NCBI GenBank assembly: GCA_936450465.1
Contig: OW388289.1
Location: 77,798,593-77,862,592, forward strand
Length of the DNA: 64,000 nucleotides
Direction: 5' to 3'
Origin: Gibbula magus
Taxonomy: Eukaryota > Mollusca > Gastropoda > Trochida > Trochidae
In this document: piece after piece, positions 10,985 to 24,357 of the stretch
Layout: each line of letters begins with the position of its first letter
Numbering within the stretch: the stretch's first letter is position 1
The notes under the pieces: model-generated
Databases searched by the model: none
What the model saw: the letters and a program-made list of their open reading frames with translations, nothing else
What the model was told of the DNA's origin: nothing
Program-made: the position numbers and the translations under genes

Positions 10985-12894
10985 TAGCAAAGTTAAATCA
11001 ACATGTATAAATATAATCCGATGGCTGATTGGAGTTATAAAGCCGATATACAAAATAAAGGTGACCAACTTGACTCAAGTTCATACAGACCTATATCCGT
11101 TTTAAGCTGTGTTGGTAAATTGTTCACTTCTATTCTTAACGAGCGTCTAACAAATTTCCTTGAAATCAATAATATCATTACCCCCGCTCAAGCAGGCTTC
11201 AGAAAACTCTTTACAACGTCCGATAACATCTATATTTTGCAAACAATTAATAGTCTAATGACATCACCAAAGCAACCACTCTATTGTGCCTTCACCGACT
11301 TTACAAAAGCATTTGATACCGTCTGGCGAGTTGGTTTATGGTCGAAAATGCAAACGTCAGGTATACACGGTAGATTTCTTGATCTCGTGAAAAATAATGT
11401 ATCGTGACATTAAGTCAATGGTAAGTACACAAAACTGTAAATCCGATTACTTCCCTTGTCAAAAGGGAGTTCGACAAGGAGAGAACTTATCTCCACTTTC
11501 CTTCTCAATTTTCCTTAACGATCTGGAGAGCAGTTTGTATAAAAATGGTTGTGATGGAGTAAATTTTAAACATTCAAATGAGAATGACTTACAAATCTAC
11601 CTGCAATCTTATTATTACTTCATGCTGACGATACTGTTTTATCTGGTATTAAATGTATCCAAAACAAAAATCTTAGTCTTTGGTTCAGCCCCCGCAGTTA
11701 AATCCAAACATAAATTTAAATTTGGTGAAAAGAATCTCAGTTTAGTTGATAGTTATGTATATCTAGGTATCAAGTTGCATAGAAATAAAGGGATGGTATC
11801 AGCCATCAAAACTATAGCTGAAAACGCCACAAAGGCTATGTATAGCTTGCTGAAAAAGGCAATAAATTTAAATGTGCCTTTAGATTGTTTATTATCTGCA
11901 TTTGATGTAATGATAACGCCTATTCTAACTTATGGAACGGAAGTATGGGGATTTGAGAAACTTCAATTAATAGAAAGAATTCATTTAAAGTTTTTGAAAC
12001 TTGCATCTGGACTAAGAATATCTACCCCACATTTCATTGTTTGCGGCGAATTTGGGTAAAACTATACCAGCGTATGTTATCCTTTTGGCACAAACTTACA
12101 TCTAGTGATACATTTCAATTATCCAAAGTCTTATATCATTAAAGTTTGAATAAATATAACGAAAACTTTAATTCGGACACATGGATTCACTTTATCACAA
12201 GTTTATTAGATAGAATTGGATTATCACATGTATTTGTAAACCGCTCGGTATGCTCCACGTCTTTTCTAGTTTTGAAAGCTGGATAAATTCTCAGAGATCA
12301 ATTGACTCAAAATTGGAGAGAAACTAGCAGATCAAGTCCAAAGGGAATGTATTATCAACACTATAAACAAACATTAGTTTTCGAAAAATATTTACTTTCT
12401 CCTAAACATATTTATGTTCCAATTTTGAAATGTAGAACCTGAAATCTCAACTTACCAATAGAAACTGGAAAATGGCAGAACATACCGAGGGATGAAATAT
12501 ATTGTAAACTTTGTAACTTAAGTGTATTCGGTGACGAATTACACTATATTCTAAACTGTGCAATGCTAAATTTAAATCGCGAATGACAAACACATGTTTT
12601 AATAACAATATATTCTAGATTAGTATACGTCCTATCCTAGTATACAACTATCGTACATGAGAAATACTTGTCAAGTTTTCTCATACAGCTTCAAAATATG
12701 CTAACAAATATCTAGTAAATATCTGTATTCTGTCTTTTATTTATTCACATATTCGTGTATTATTCAATGAACTATTAATTGTAATCATTGTCTGTCTACA
12801 GGCGCATGCCTGTAAATTGTAAATTGTATTTGTGTATATGCTCTTGTACCACCGAATGTGGTTTATGAATAATAAAACAGTTGAACAGTTGAAC
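10985..12894 (+). mobile_element. Decayed non-LTR (LINE) retrotransposon, ORF2 fragment
   Basis: Reverse transcriptase motifs are spread over several frames: GVIKPIYK near 11030, then SSYRPISVLSCVGKLF and AFTDFTKAFDTVW (catalytic Asp) up to 11400, then CQKGVRQGENLSPLSF. The catalytic HADDTV near 11620-11637 is out of frame. The residues expected between it and LNVSKTKILVFG are deleted. Decayed C-terminal coding continues to a C-x2-C...H...C finger (CKLCNLS...DELHYILNC) near 12510-12560. The 3' end is AATAATAAAACAG with GTTGAACA duplications near 12870-12894. Frameshifts and stops make it dead. The 5' end was not located. Confidence 0.85.
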
Positions 12895-15800
12895 AAAACA
12901 TTTTATAATCATTGATTATTAAACATGACCTCTATAAAAACATCAAAGGGAATAAAGGAATACACATTGTATAAGTTATGTTAACAGTAATAACGTTACT
13001 TCCCGTGTCTAGTTGGGCCGTCCTATTGTCCTAGAGAAACAGATACTAAATTATGTACACACTTTCTTCAGAACATTGTTATAACAGTTAGGTCGTTATC
13101 TGCAGACATGAATTTATCTTTGGTGCAATAATTGATTTAATAACGAAAGCAAATATATTCAATATATTTAAATGAACCCCACAGAAACTCGGCGGACCAT
13201 GACGCTGTCAGTCATACATTCCATCGATTTCATCAGAGCCTTAATGATGAACAGGGTTTATTTCTAGCTAAGCGGGACCAAAGACTCCATTTTGTAGATT
13301 GTCATTTATAAATCACAATTACTGAAACGTGCTGAGTTATATCTCGCTCTACTCCATTTAACCTATGGTGTATAATATAGCAGTCTGCCTGGGTATCAAA
13401 ACAGTAGTTAGACAATTCTACTCACTCCTGTAAACGGGTAAGAATGGGATCGTCAAATCTCCATATACATATAGTATTTGTTCGTTATATACAATTCCGT
13501 TGACACTAGGTAAGTTGAGAGATCATTTCACCAAATGCACCATATTTGAAGGGTCATATCATGCCACTTCCGTTACTGTCATGGCCGATACTTTTCGTTT
13601 CGCTGTCAAGTTGTTAGAGAGGATAAGTTAGTCAGAATATGAATCAAAAGTTTGTATCACAAAATCAGGCATGTTGCTCATTATATATACAATCTGTGTC
13701 TTATATTTGTCTGCTTACATATCAAGGTAACGTCACAAGAATACGTACTGACATCTGTGCAGGCATTATGGAAATGCTGCTGTTCATATTAAGAAAGTGA
13801 ATAATAGAGAAAGCTTTGTCAACAATGGATAATCCCTACTGTCGTATTACATGACAGTTTACATTTACATTTAGAGTTTGCAGAAATGAGATACGAAAAT
13901 GATTCCTTTGGATACTTGTTCAGTTGTTCAATTTTTGTTTTTCTGTCAAAAAGCGTTGGGTGGATAGTTATAATGTAATTGTGATTTCCCTTTGGATCTG
14001 AAGGTTCAAACCCATGTTGAAATGATTGGGGTCTCAATGAACGTTTCCTTTGAAGAACATTACTGTTACATGGTACATTTCTTTGAATAAGCAATTCATA
14101 TTACAAACTATTGTATTTCCTATATAGGTGTTTGTTTTACTTAATTTAAGCCGAGGGATGAACTTAACCCTTGCATGTGATTAACTTATTCCATTCATAA
14201 AATATGCTGGGCAAATTTTTTTTTTCAAAAGCCTGTCAAAATGCGAATATGCATCCAATCAAGATTATATAACTACATTATACGCAGCATTAGTTGTATC
14301 ATGCATTGGCCAAAATATCATATTATTAATGAACATATACAAAGAGTTATACAGCTGTTATACAAACATTGGCTCAACGTGCCCGTCCTCTCCTACAGCA
14401 AACAGAGTGCAATTTGGAATTGTTTCTGAGATTCTATTGACCATTATCAAAAACAGTTTTAGAAATAAGGTCACATAAATAATACGGGGCCAAGTTGTTC
14501 CACATTTCGTAAAGGTTTGTTAGCTTGATATAACGCGAGTATATATAACCATAACCTGCTGCTACACATCCAGTTTGATCTACACCCATTAGAATCTTTA
14601 CTTCATGGAAACTACCGCTTTTTCAAATTTCGAAAAGTCGTTAAAACGGTGGAAACCTTGAGAGCGAGAAACGCAAAAATGCAGCTTACCAATTCCCGGG
14701 GCTGTCACCGCATAGTAGTGTGTCGATGTTCAGGGGTCTATATATCTTCTGTGAGCAATCGAATAGTTTTGATTCCACTTCCTCACGGCCTTCTAGTGCA
14801 CACATGCATATCAACACACCTGCATACACCGACCAATAGAATAATCATCAATTAATCAATAGTATGTGTCTTCCATGACATCATTTTCCCACAGCGTTGA
14901 TTGTTGTGTAATGCACGTTCTGTCTAGTTTCAGAATGTAGTTAGACCTCTATTCCGTTTAGCATCCGAGGTCGTCCATGAAGTTAGTAAGTGAAATGTTA
15001 TTAGGACTTTCTGAGAACTATAGACTGACATAGCCAAATGTGACTTTTTTTATTGTGTCTTCCTATGTGTGGTTGGATGTGTTTCTTATGATGTCATTTG
15101 TGTATTAGGTTGAGGCTGGACTCGGTGTATAAGGACTATATTAAAAATTATTATTCATAAACATTCATCAGATAAGTACGCTGTGAAGATGGTAAAAGCG
15201 TCGTCTAATACACATTTCATTGAGTACAAAATGTCATTAAAAGTGTATAAAACTCACAATAAAATCGGCAGCTGATTTACATCTACTCCATGCAGACATG
15301 ATATAGTTTCATGTGTTATCGAAACTGTGACTCATGCCTTGTACAGTACAAATATTATATTATGAAATTACAGTTATCATATCCAGGTATAACACGCATA
15401 AATAAAATGTCTTCAACACCAGTCAGATGAAAACTCTCGGACATTCGAGTCCTCATTTTTGCATTTGTTTCCGACAATATCCTTTTCAATATATTTTGAG
15501 AAAGGCCAATTCAGAATTATAGAATATCATAATAGCAGTATGTTAGGCAAGCATTGTACGGAGAAAATATTGTATAAAAATATAGCTACCTACCTTATAC
15601 ACAACTGATGAATTGGAGCATATTTCTTCATGTGTCTTCCGCAAGTTAGGTTTCGCTAGTTACTACGGATTTCAATTTACGTAGATCTTCGTTTGTTTCA
15701 TACATTTTACATGATAGGCGTAGAAAGGTTTATTCAAAGTGGGTATCCGTTATGCATGCTATCACTCACAGATTACAATACACTCGATACCGGTATGCTG

Positions 15801-17521
15801 TATAGTGGCGGGTATCTATCCACATCGTGTCCCTGTGGTGTGGACAATGCCGGTGGCAGGGGGATGTTCTTTGTCATTTTCTATTAATTGTATATTTATA
15901 AATACTGTAGTTGATTTGCTCTAGCGGTATGTCAAAGCCTAATGATACCGCTTTGTTCCCTCTGATGAGATTCAGCTTCTAGTGATCATTGAGGCATATC
16001 ATATAAGCTTCTCTCAAAATGTTCGGACTTCCTTTGGGACATCCTTGGTAGCGAACATATGTTATACGCAGCTTGGTGTGTCAAAAACTTTATTATATTT
16101 TTGTCATACACAACCACCTATGTACATGTAGATAAAACTAGTTCTACTATTGCCACGGTGTTGCCATGGTGACGGCATTGTTTAAAAGACTACATCTGAT
16201 ATGTCAAGTCCAAGTACAACTTCATTAATTTGCACTTACGTTAGAAATTTCTCACTTAATAATCGAAGGAACTATACAGGATATATTGAATATATACTGG
16301 ATAAACGACAAAATAAGGATCTTAAAGGATATGAATTACATTTGTTCAATCGTCAATCGGCAGATTTCATGATTCACTTAAGTAACAAATTGCATGTAAT
16401 ATGTGTCAAACGCCCTTTGAGCTTCTCGTTGAAGTGAACTTTTCAAAAACAGTAATTCTTATTTTTCTTTGTAAACTGTTCCATTCGTGAACACCTGAGT
16501 ACAAATACATAGTCGAACCTACATTAACGGTCACCTCCATATAACGATCACCAATTCCGTACTAACACTGAAAATGTGGCCCGAATGATTTGGGGGTCAC
16601 AAAATGGGGAAATACGCTTGATGAGACAACTTATAGTAGGTGTTATCATTAGTCATAGCTTTACTTCTTGATATAAACATATTATGAAAGCACAGAGTGT
16701 TTGGTATGTGAAATAGAATGTTCATAATGATACATTGAACTATGTTGTCTCCCTTGTCTTAATCCTCATTTTCATTGAGCATCATTTCACACCAACACCT
16801 CTGTAGAAATGCCACCTTTATATAACGGTCACGTTGGTCATATAATGATATAAATAAGTTCAAGAAATTGGAATTTTGAAAAGTTGACCCTGTATGATCA
16901 TGCCAATTCGATTTTTGTATATTAAAGTCACATGATACTTTGAAAAATGACCGATTGGCACAGAGACAAACAACGATGATTTGTCAAAACCGTGGAAGTA
17001 ATGTAGATCCAGGGGTAAAAGAGACGGTATCAACATACATGTAACATAATTTGATCCACGAGGTATAGATACAACTGAAACATAGTCACGCGTATTTTAA
17101 TCCAACTAAACTTATTTTTTTATTTCCTGTTCACGTTTCTGAAAAACAAGGCTTTGAAATAATTTCCTAAACCAGGCGAGAGAGGAGAGTGGAATATGTT
17201 TTCTGGCTTGTTTTATTACATCCTACAGCAACGATGTGTCATCGATTTAAAGTCCAAAAAGGTACATTATGTCGACAATCTCTTGTACTCACATCATTTC
17301 CAAATAAACTACCGTCCAAATGAAAGTATACTATCACTTTGACAAGTAATTAAAAACAAAGGCAACGTAGACAAAATGATTTGACTATTTAATAAGAGCT
17401 TTTAAGTCTGCATGAATTAAATGTAACCACATTACATCGATAACAAACAATACAATGTAAAATGGTCATCGACACACTGGGGGTTGACAAATGGGATTTT
17501 AAAATGTATCCGTATGTAAAT
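12895..17521. other. Long AT-rich spacer, no gene recognised
   Basis: Frames are short and featureless. Around 16500-16580 and 16800-16840, CATTAACGGTCACCTCCATA and TATATAACGGTCACG resemble the ends of pogo/Tigger-type elements, without a paired terminus. Nothing else was seen. Confidence 0.45.
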
Positions 17522-17890
17522 CTATGTGTGAGGTCTTGTATAGTCATGCTTGAAGACAATGCCACGGGGCTGTTGGTTGATGAAAGGGAGGACAACTGGC
17601 TGCGGAATCTCATCCCTGCATATTGTGCCTATGCGCATTCAGGTTGCAATGGATGATGACTAGCCTCGTTTTCAGTTCACCAAAAATTCCTCCTCACACC
17701 ATCACACCGCCGGCCTCCTCCATACGCTGGGACTTCCAGAGCACAGTTTGGAGGTAACCGCTCCCCAGCACATCTGTAAACACGTTGACAACCATCAGCT
17801 CTAAACAAACAGAATCTGTTCTCATCAGAAAAAAAGGACACGTGACCAGTTTCGAACTTGCCAACGTCGACCTTGCCTTGCCCAGCGGAG
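17522..17890 (-). pseudogene. Tc1/mariner-type transposase fragment
   Basis: Minus-strand sequence reads FFSDENRFCLFRADGCQRVY, then R-GERL-PNCALE, matching the region around the second catalytic Asp of Tc1-like transposases. After a frameshift come GGVMV, a stop where Trp is expected, and GGIFGE. Further on, DEIPQPVVLPFINQQPRGIV and TRPHT precede a stop, matching the family's later catalytic block. Multiple frame breaks show it is dead. Ends and inverted repeats were not located. Confidence 0.8.
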
Positions 17891-20342
17891 CTTGTTGAAT
17901 GAAAAATTCGTAGTTTTTTGTTCACGAATGCCACTAATTGGAGGAATATTGCCGAATCAACTACGAATCAACTTCGAATCATTTACGAATTCCAAGAATT
18001 AATTACGAAATGTCTACGAATGCTCACGAATGTGCAATTTTCTCTTTCGTGATGACTCGTGTCAATTCGGCTCGTAGTGAAATAGGGGCATCAACTTCGA
18101 AACAGCCGGGTGATGCATACACGGTGCAGCTGAACGTCCTTGCGATGTTGGCTTGTGAAGCTCCTCCCTGGTTCAGTCCTACGGCAGTTTATAATGTTAC
18201 CTTAAATACCAAACATTATGTCAAAACGACCTTTATATTTCTGATAAACATACGTTTTGAGAATCGTCCTTTTCAAATATCCTTATCTAGACTTGATAGG
18301 GAGTTAACAATGGGCCTACAGTAATACCCAAGACTATGTCCAGAAAACACCTTAAGTTAAGCACCCCATGTGTGTTTGAACAGACATATCCTCATCACAG
18401 AAAGTCGATTTTATCCGGCAAATATAGTTAGTGTTTGAGTATGTAGACAATTCAGTATCGTTTCTTTTGCCCCTCGGTGTATTGATGTCTAAACTTCATA
18501 TTCATTCAATGAAATATTGGAAAATATCATTATTTCTGATGATGTCCGTGTGGTGATCAAACAAAGGGTACCAAACAAATAATAATGTGATCAAGTACTT
18601 TGTATGTTTTTCCAAGACAGATGTCTATCCGGGCAGCCTTGTTCTGAATACTGTGTCATTGTGAAGATCGCAGTGTTGTTTTACAACACAGACCCGCACT
18701 GTATCAGATCTCCACAAGAAATCAATACAGAGAATAGTGATGCGCACGTAAAATGTCCATAGAGTTGTTTTTGTTAATAACTAATGTCTTATGATGAATA
18801 TTTTAATGTCATAACCCCGAAAATGTGGATTTTAAACACACAGAGAGTGCTACATTATGGAAAAGTGTTGTTCTTTTTCCATCCCAAGCAGGACATTTGT
18901 AATCTCGAAAAATAGGTTGAATATACTTCGACCAACATGAAGAGTAACTGTGTGGTTGCAGGTGACTTGAACTGTGAACAAACATACACCTGAGATTTTG
19001 AATCCTTTAAAGTGCTCCCCATCTGGATGGCATTAATTCTCAAGTCGGTCCATTGTGACACGTATCTAATCCCATATTCGAAACATATTATTTAATCATG
19101 ATAACATCCATTTTGTACACACTTTAACAATTATATTCAGGTGGTCTCTTGCTATTCATGGGAAGATCTAGAAGATTCGATTCAATTATAAATTTAATAC
19201 TGCTAGTGTATATTCTAGAAATCACTCGCTCTAATACATTATAATTTGTGGTAAATTCTAAACTCACATTTTCAAAAAGTACTATAATACGCACCGTTGG
19301 AAAATGAAGGTACTCGTAGCTACGGAAGGCATTGGTTATATTGCAGTAGAACAACACATTGTCGATACTCACTACAGTGCACGTATTGAGATGAGGAATT
19401 CAAATAAGCTACATTTCCTTTCATATTTGATAAAACTAAGAAAAACATAAATGTGAGTTTCATATCCACCCTGATTCAGTTGAACACTGATGCAAAAATG
19501 TAATTTCATATCCATTTGAGATAGATTATATGAAGCGGTGCTAAAACAAACGGATTGCTGATAGCTTATCGCTTGTTTACGCTCTTCCTCTTCGCGGTCA
19601 CATTACGTATTACATTCAACGATGACTCCCGCAATGCAAAGATTATGATTTGCAGAATTATGGCGAGTGTATAGGATGTCAATATTTTTTATTCAGTACA
19701 AAGGTGTGGGCACAGTGTACATCATGGTCCATAGAAAGGCATAAAAATCACAATTGTTCAATCATACATGACAGATTCTGAGTCGGAGATTTGTTGTATG
19801 AAATATTAAGCATGCTAAATTTCTTATGGTAGTTTCCCGTTGAGAAGACATGAGAAGACATGATTATATTGAACTTAGACATTGTTGGGAATTCGTTAAC
19901 TGGAAGATTAATATCGAATGAATGATTCGGAAACACGCGAGATTAATAATCTCTGTTTATTACGGATACACGCGCAATATCATAATTATCATTATCAAAA
20001 TAAGGGCTGATGAGGCAAATTTGATAATGAAACTTGACGGAGTAATTTCAGTGAAAGTTCGTCAAGGTGGAGGTCACTATGTCGGCGATATATGCTTGTG
20101 AACTGCCTGAAAATAGTCCTTAATTACGTATTCTAAAATCTTTAAAGAGCATGTCGACAATAGGTCCTCGATTTCCTGATAATGACGATTTCCTTATCAG
20201 TTTCTTAATTCACATCGCTTGGTCACGTAGCTACAGCAAGGGAAGTAACTCTAGTTCCAACTTAACGTTTGAAAAGTTGTGTTGTTTCGTTCCTTCGGCT
20301 TGTTGAATATCTTTCAGACGCAGGGTAAATATTATATTTGTA
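17891..20342. other. Spacer with clustered TACGAAT words at its left edge
   Basis: Between 17905 and 18035 the words TACGAAT/CACGAAT occur about eight times at irregular spacing. The rest is AT-rich with no recognised gene. Confidence 0.4.
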
Positions 20343-20350
20343 AGGTTGGG

Positions 20351-20800
20351 TCAGTCTGATTAAAATCAACCTTGTTCCGAGGAATAAAATTTGCAAAATT
20401 TTGCATCTGCCGGGATACGAACAGGTTCTGTAGATTCCTCGCCACAAGGTCTGAGAACACCCCGTATAGGCGTGTGTTCAGAACCAGTTTAGCGCAGCCA
20501 AAACCCAGTCAAATAGCTGACCAATCACATCATAGTATTTATACGGTTGCTGTTTTGAAAGCATTCGGAACAGACAAAAGGATAGCTGTTTGGAGTTATC
20601 TGCCCCTAGTTCTCGCACCGAAAGCATTTGTTGGGCATCTTTTGATTGGATAGCTGAATTGTGCCCGAACACGCTAGTGTACGGGGTGCTTTCAGACGGT
20701 TTGGCGTGGAAACCCACGAACGATACGAGTTCGTATCCCGGTAGATGCACTATTTTGCAATTTTTATTCCACGGAAAACCGTTGATTTTAATCAGACTGA
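20351..20800. mobile_element. Non-autonomous TIR transposon (MITE) with 8-bp TSD
   Basis: 450 bp bounded by perfect 19-bp inverted repeats TCAGTCTGATTAAAATCAA, flanked by the 8-bp direct repeat AGGTTGGG (20343-20350 and 20801-20808). The inverted similarity continues inward: both ends carry a TGCCGGGATACGAAC / GTTCGTATCCCGG block. The 8-bp duplication suggests hAT-type mobilisation, but the terminus does not clearly match a family I can name. No transposase is encoded. Confidence 0.85.
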
Positions 20801-20808
20801 AGGTTGGG

Positions 20809-20959
20809 TTGTTTCCTCTGTTTATGGCAATACGTACAAACTTATGTACCTAACAGCGTTTGTTCATGTCTCAAAGAATCGTTAAATGGTTAGTTCGGAA
20901 TCGCAGGATATTTAGGAGCTTCACTAGCCCACACATCGAGATTCATTCACATAGACCAC

Positions 20960-20992
<33 letters not shown>

Positions 20993-23549
20993 TTTACGTT
21001 AAAGAGTTACAATGTTACTTATACGAAAATCCGCAAATACAAATGTATATACTTAAAGCCAACCCCTAGTCACGTGGGTCATGTATGGGTGGTATGTAGC
21101 CTATTTAATCGAGGCGGTCAACACTCTACGTAATAAAGAAGAGAAATAGAGAGATTCATTCTGGACAGGAAATTGAAGCTACTAGCTGCATGCTGTTGGT
21201 CGTTGTTGCAATTGAGTTGTGTATGATTTTGGAACAATTCTTTAACCTTAACCTTGTTACAATTGCACTCTTCAGAGTTGGTTTTGTTTTCGAATATTCA
21301 GTCAAGCAGAAATACTCCTATCACCTCCCGGTGATGCCATGATTCATTGATAGGTAAACAGTTTAAGGATTCACATTTTGCGTAGTTCGTGTGGTGGACC
21401 TTTAACCTGTTATGCATATTATCCGATAAGGATACCAAGTTTATCAGCTTTATTGCATCGATAACACCTTCGATATGCAAACATTTAAGACACATTTAAA
21501 ATAGATTAACGCCATTTAAGGAATATAGCATGTCCATGTCCATTGTCCAATGTATCTTCTTTCTTCTCGAATACGCATTCAACAGAATACCGTAAGAGGT
21601 TCATTGTGTATCTGCCCTGCTATGGCCAGTATGATGACATTATTTTAAGTGAAAGGTTGTTTTCTTGTAATGCCCATATTTCACTACGAGCCAAATTATC
21701 ACGAATAGGTGATTGTATAAATTCGTAAACATTCGGGAAAAATACGTGAAGGGCATTTTTACTAATTCGTAGCTTTTCATGCTACGATACAGATACAATT
21801 TCAATTGTTGTAATGTATTGTACATATTTCATAATAATCTTCCAAAACTTCTACATGCCAAAACTCCTACAAAAAGTCAAGGCGGAATTATGCAAATACC
21901 TATGTTAAAATGGAACAGCCCAGGACGTGATTTTAGTGTAATTTGCCAAAATTTCTACAGCTGATTGAGGAAGAATGAGATACAAATGGGAAATGGTTTC
22001 CAGGCTATAACCTGTGATATAAAAGTACATATTTTGTCTTAGGTGATCATTATTACTACATGTGAAAACATAGTGTAAAGTGCATAGTCGTGTATCCTCA
22101 TGAGCAGCATGGATTATCCAATATAATGTGTCTGTTATATTTATCGGAGTTAAGATCGCTACAACCGAGTCTGAGGCAACAGTGAGCAATTTGGCAAAAT
22201 CTTGCACCGTAGTTTAAATTAAAACATTGCTGAAAGTTGATATTTTTTACTTTAGTCTATTCACTTTATAAGAGATTAAAATTAAAACTATATGACAAGC
22301 TGCTCGATTTATCGCGATAGTTGCGGTGTCAATAGTAACTTTAACGATCAATAGCATGGATAGTATGACTAACTACCGCTAGTTTCAAAAGTTTATTCAA
22401 TACAGTTGTTTACTTGAACCTTAAAGTAAATTTGCACATTAATGCTTTTTAGATTCGAAAAATGCAGGAACACTCCAAACAGATCGCGGATAGCTAAAAT
22501 AACAACAGGAAGATGTTAGAGTAACCCTTCTTTTCGCTTTTTCACTAAATTCTGTCACTTTGGAAGAAAATATTTCAAAGAAAACACAATAAAGCACTGT
22601 TTATTCCAGAATGTTTTCCTTTTGTTAATTGATAAACTATCGCAATAGTCATTGTGGGTCAATAGTCACCCCTAGAAAACACCAGTGATGCTGTCCGCCA
22701 TGCATAAGTTTCAAGTTTCAACATCTATGCTGTTCAAAAAACAATGTGTGGGTTTGACAAACAATTAATGTTTAATACAGTGCTGCGTTTAACAATTTAT
22801 ATTGAAGTCAGTGTTGAAATAATGTTTTATGTGCTTTATATGTTTATATATGCTACTGATGATTAACTCAAAGCTGTGTTTGAAATTAATGTTGAAGTCC
22901 GTGCTGGAATTGTGGTTATGTGTTTTATATGTTTATAAATTCAAACTTTGAAATTTAAGCGATATGCTCTCTGCTGATCGGATTAAACAAATTCATGTGA
23001 CCGGTATACATTCTCATAAACACAAGATTGACAGCTGAAAAGGATAACCTTCAAACCCTGACGTTTACAAAAAATAACCTGCGGTACTACTTTATCACTG
23101 TATCATTGCGAATTTATGACACTGCTATCACATGCTCTTTTCTTGATTAAACTTTTTAAAAACCTTACAACGTGAATTCTAATTGTAGTTTGATTGAAAG
23201 TTTGATAAAAAAATAAGCATGTTAGAACCAACAATTAAATACTTTAATCATATTTCCTGTGAACTGCGTTTTGCACGTGGTGACACCTAAGTGATGCGGT
23301 AATATTGTGGGCGGAGCTGAGCGCCTCATTTAAGACAATACATTTATTTTATCATGCACTGTACATTTTTGTAGAGATTTGTTATATTCAAAAGTTTATC
23401 TATTAATTAGAAATCGCTTTAATTGCAAAGTTTGAATTTATAAGAAATAGATTTAATAATGTGTTTTTTCACTGGCTTATAAATGGTTTGAAAGTTTAAG
23501 TTAAACTGTAGTGTAAATGCCGTCGATAAGCTCCGGCATTTATACCAGT
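20809..23549. other. Spacer left of the YR element
   Basis: No gene recognised. A diverged direct duplication of about 110 bases occurs at 22780-22935 (shared TTATGTG and TTATATGTTTATA). Short similarities (TATCGCGATAG, GTCAATAGT) recur at 22310 and 22640. A patch at 21820-21870 resembles 28798-28840 in inverse orientation. Confidence 0.4.
20961..20992. repeat. Homopolymer C32
   Basis: An uninterrupted run of 32 C. It creates a false polyproline frame on the plus strand. Length is probably variable and hard to sequence accurately. Confidence 0.97.
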
Positions 23550-23742
23550 TTAAATTATACCTTTTCAAGAAATGACAGAAGCAAATAGTATGGGACCAAT
23601 GAGAGCTTTTATTACATAACATGAAGCAATGCCAATTACCAAAGTAATTGATAATTATGATATATAATTAGAGAGATATTAATTACCAATTATAAGCAAT
23701 GATAATGAAATGAAGTTTTGTAATATAATGTAACAAAGCTCC
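23550..23742 (-). repeat. Split direct repeat B2 (3' end of YR element)
   Basis: Second 193-bp B copy, marking the downstream end. It is separated from A2 by 58 bases (23743-23800) that have no second copy in the window. Confidence 0.9.
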
Positions 23743-23800
23743 TACACTAAAATCTATAAAACTAAACTAGAGTTACATATACAAGGAGAGGGTGGGCGGG

Positions 23801-24106
23801 AACTGAAAAATTACTAATGCTGCCGGCAAGGGGTCCCAGAGAAGAGTGAGCGGGGAGCCGAACCGAGAGCACGTCGGCACCCTAGGGGGACCCCCATTGG
23901 TCAGTATTTTCCCGCCACAGCCATTAACCCCCCGAACATGCGGGTTCCATAGCGATTCCTGAGCCCTGGTAATGGTACGCTTGACCCAGACAGGGGTCTG
24001 TAAAGTAATGGGTCACTGAAAATGAAAACATTGGGGAGAGACATAGTCGCCAGATAGCGCATTGAACGGTAATTTAAACAGTAATTAACAAAGTAATTTC
24101 AGACTT
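23801..24106 (-). repeat. Split direct repeat A2
   Basis: Second copy of the 306-bp A repeat, directly abutting B1 with a 2-base overlap (TT at 24105-24106). The A/B junction is the likely recombination crossover region. Confidence 0.9.
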
Positions 24107-24297
24107 AAATTATACCTTTTCAAGAAATGACAGAAGCAAATAGTATGGGACCAATGAGAGCTTTTATTACATAACATGAAGCAATGCCAATTACCAAAGT
24201 AATTGATAATTATGATATATAATTAGAGAGATATTAATTACCAATTATAAGCAATGATAATGAAATGAAGTTTTGTAATATAATGTAACAAAGCTCC
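24105..24297 (-). repeat. Split direct repeat B1
   Basis: 193 bp, identical by eye to B2 at 23550-23742. AT-rich, with an internal near-palindromic AATTACC/TAATT segment. It lies just after the recombinase stop. Confidence 0.9.
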
Positions 24298-24357
24298 CAA
24301 ATATCCCATAATTAGTTAGTTTGTAGAAGTAGGATAAAATACATGAAGTTAGAAAAG

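Noticed and set aside
20860..21069. Polyproline-containing plus-strand frame
   Set aside because: Created by the C32 homopolymer; flanks have no coding character.
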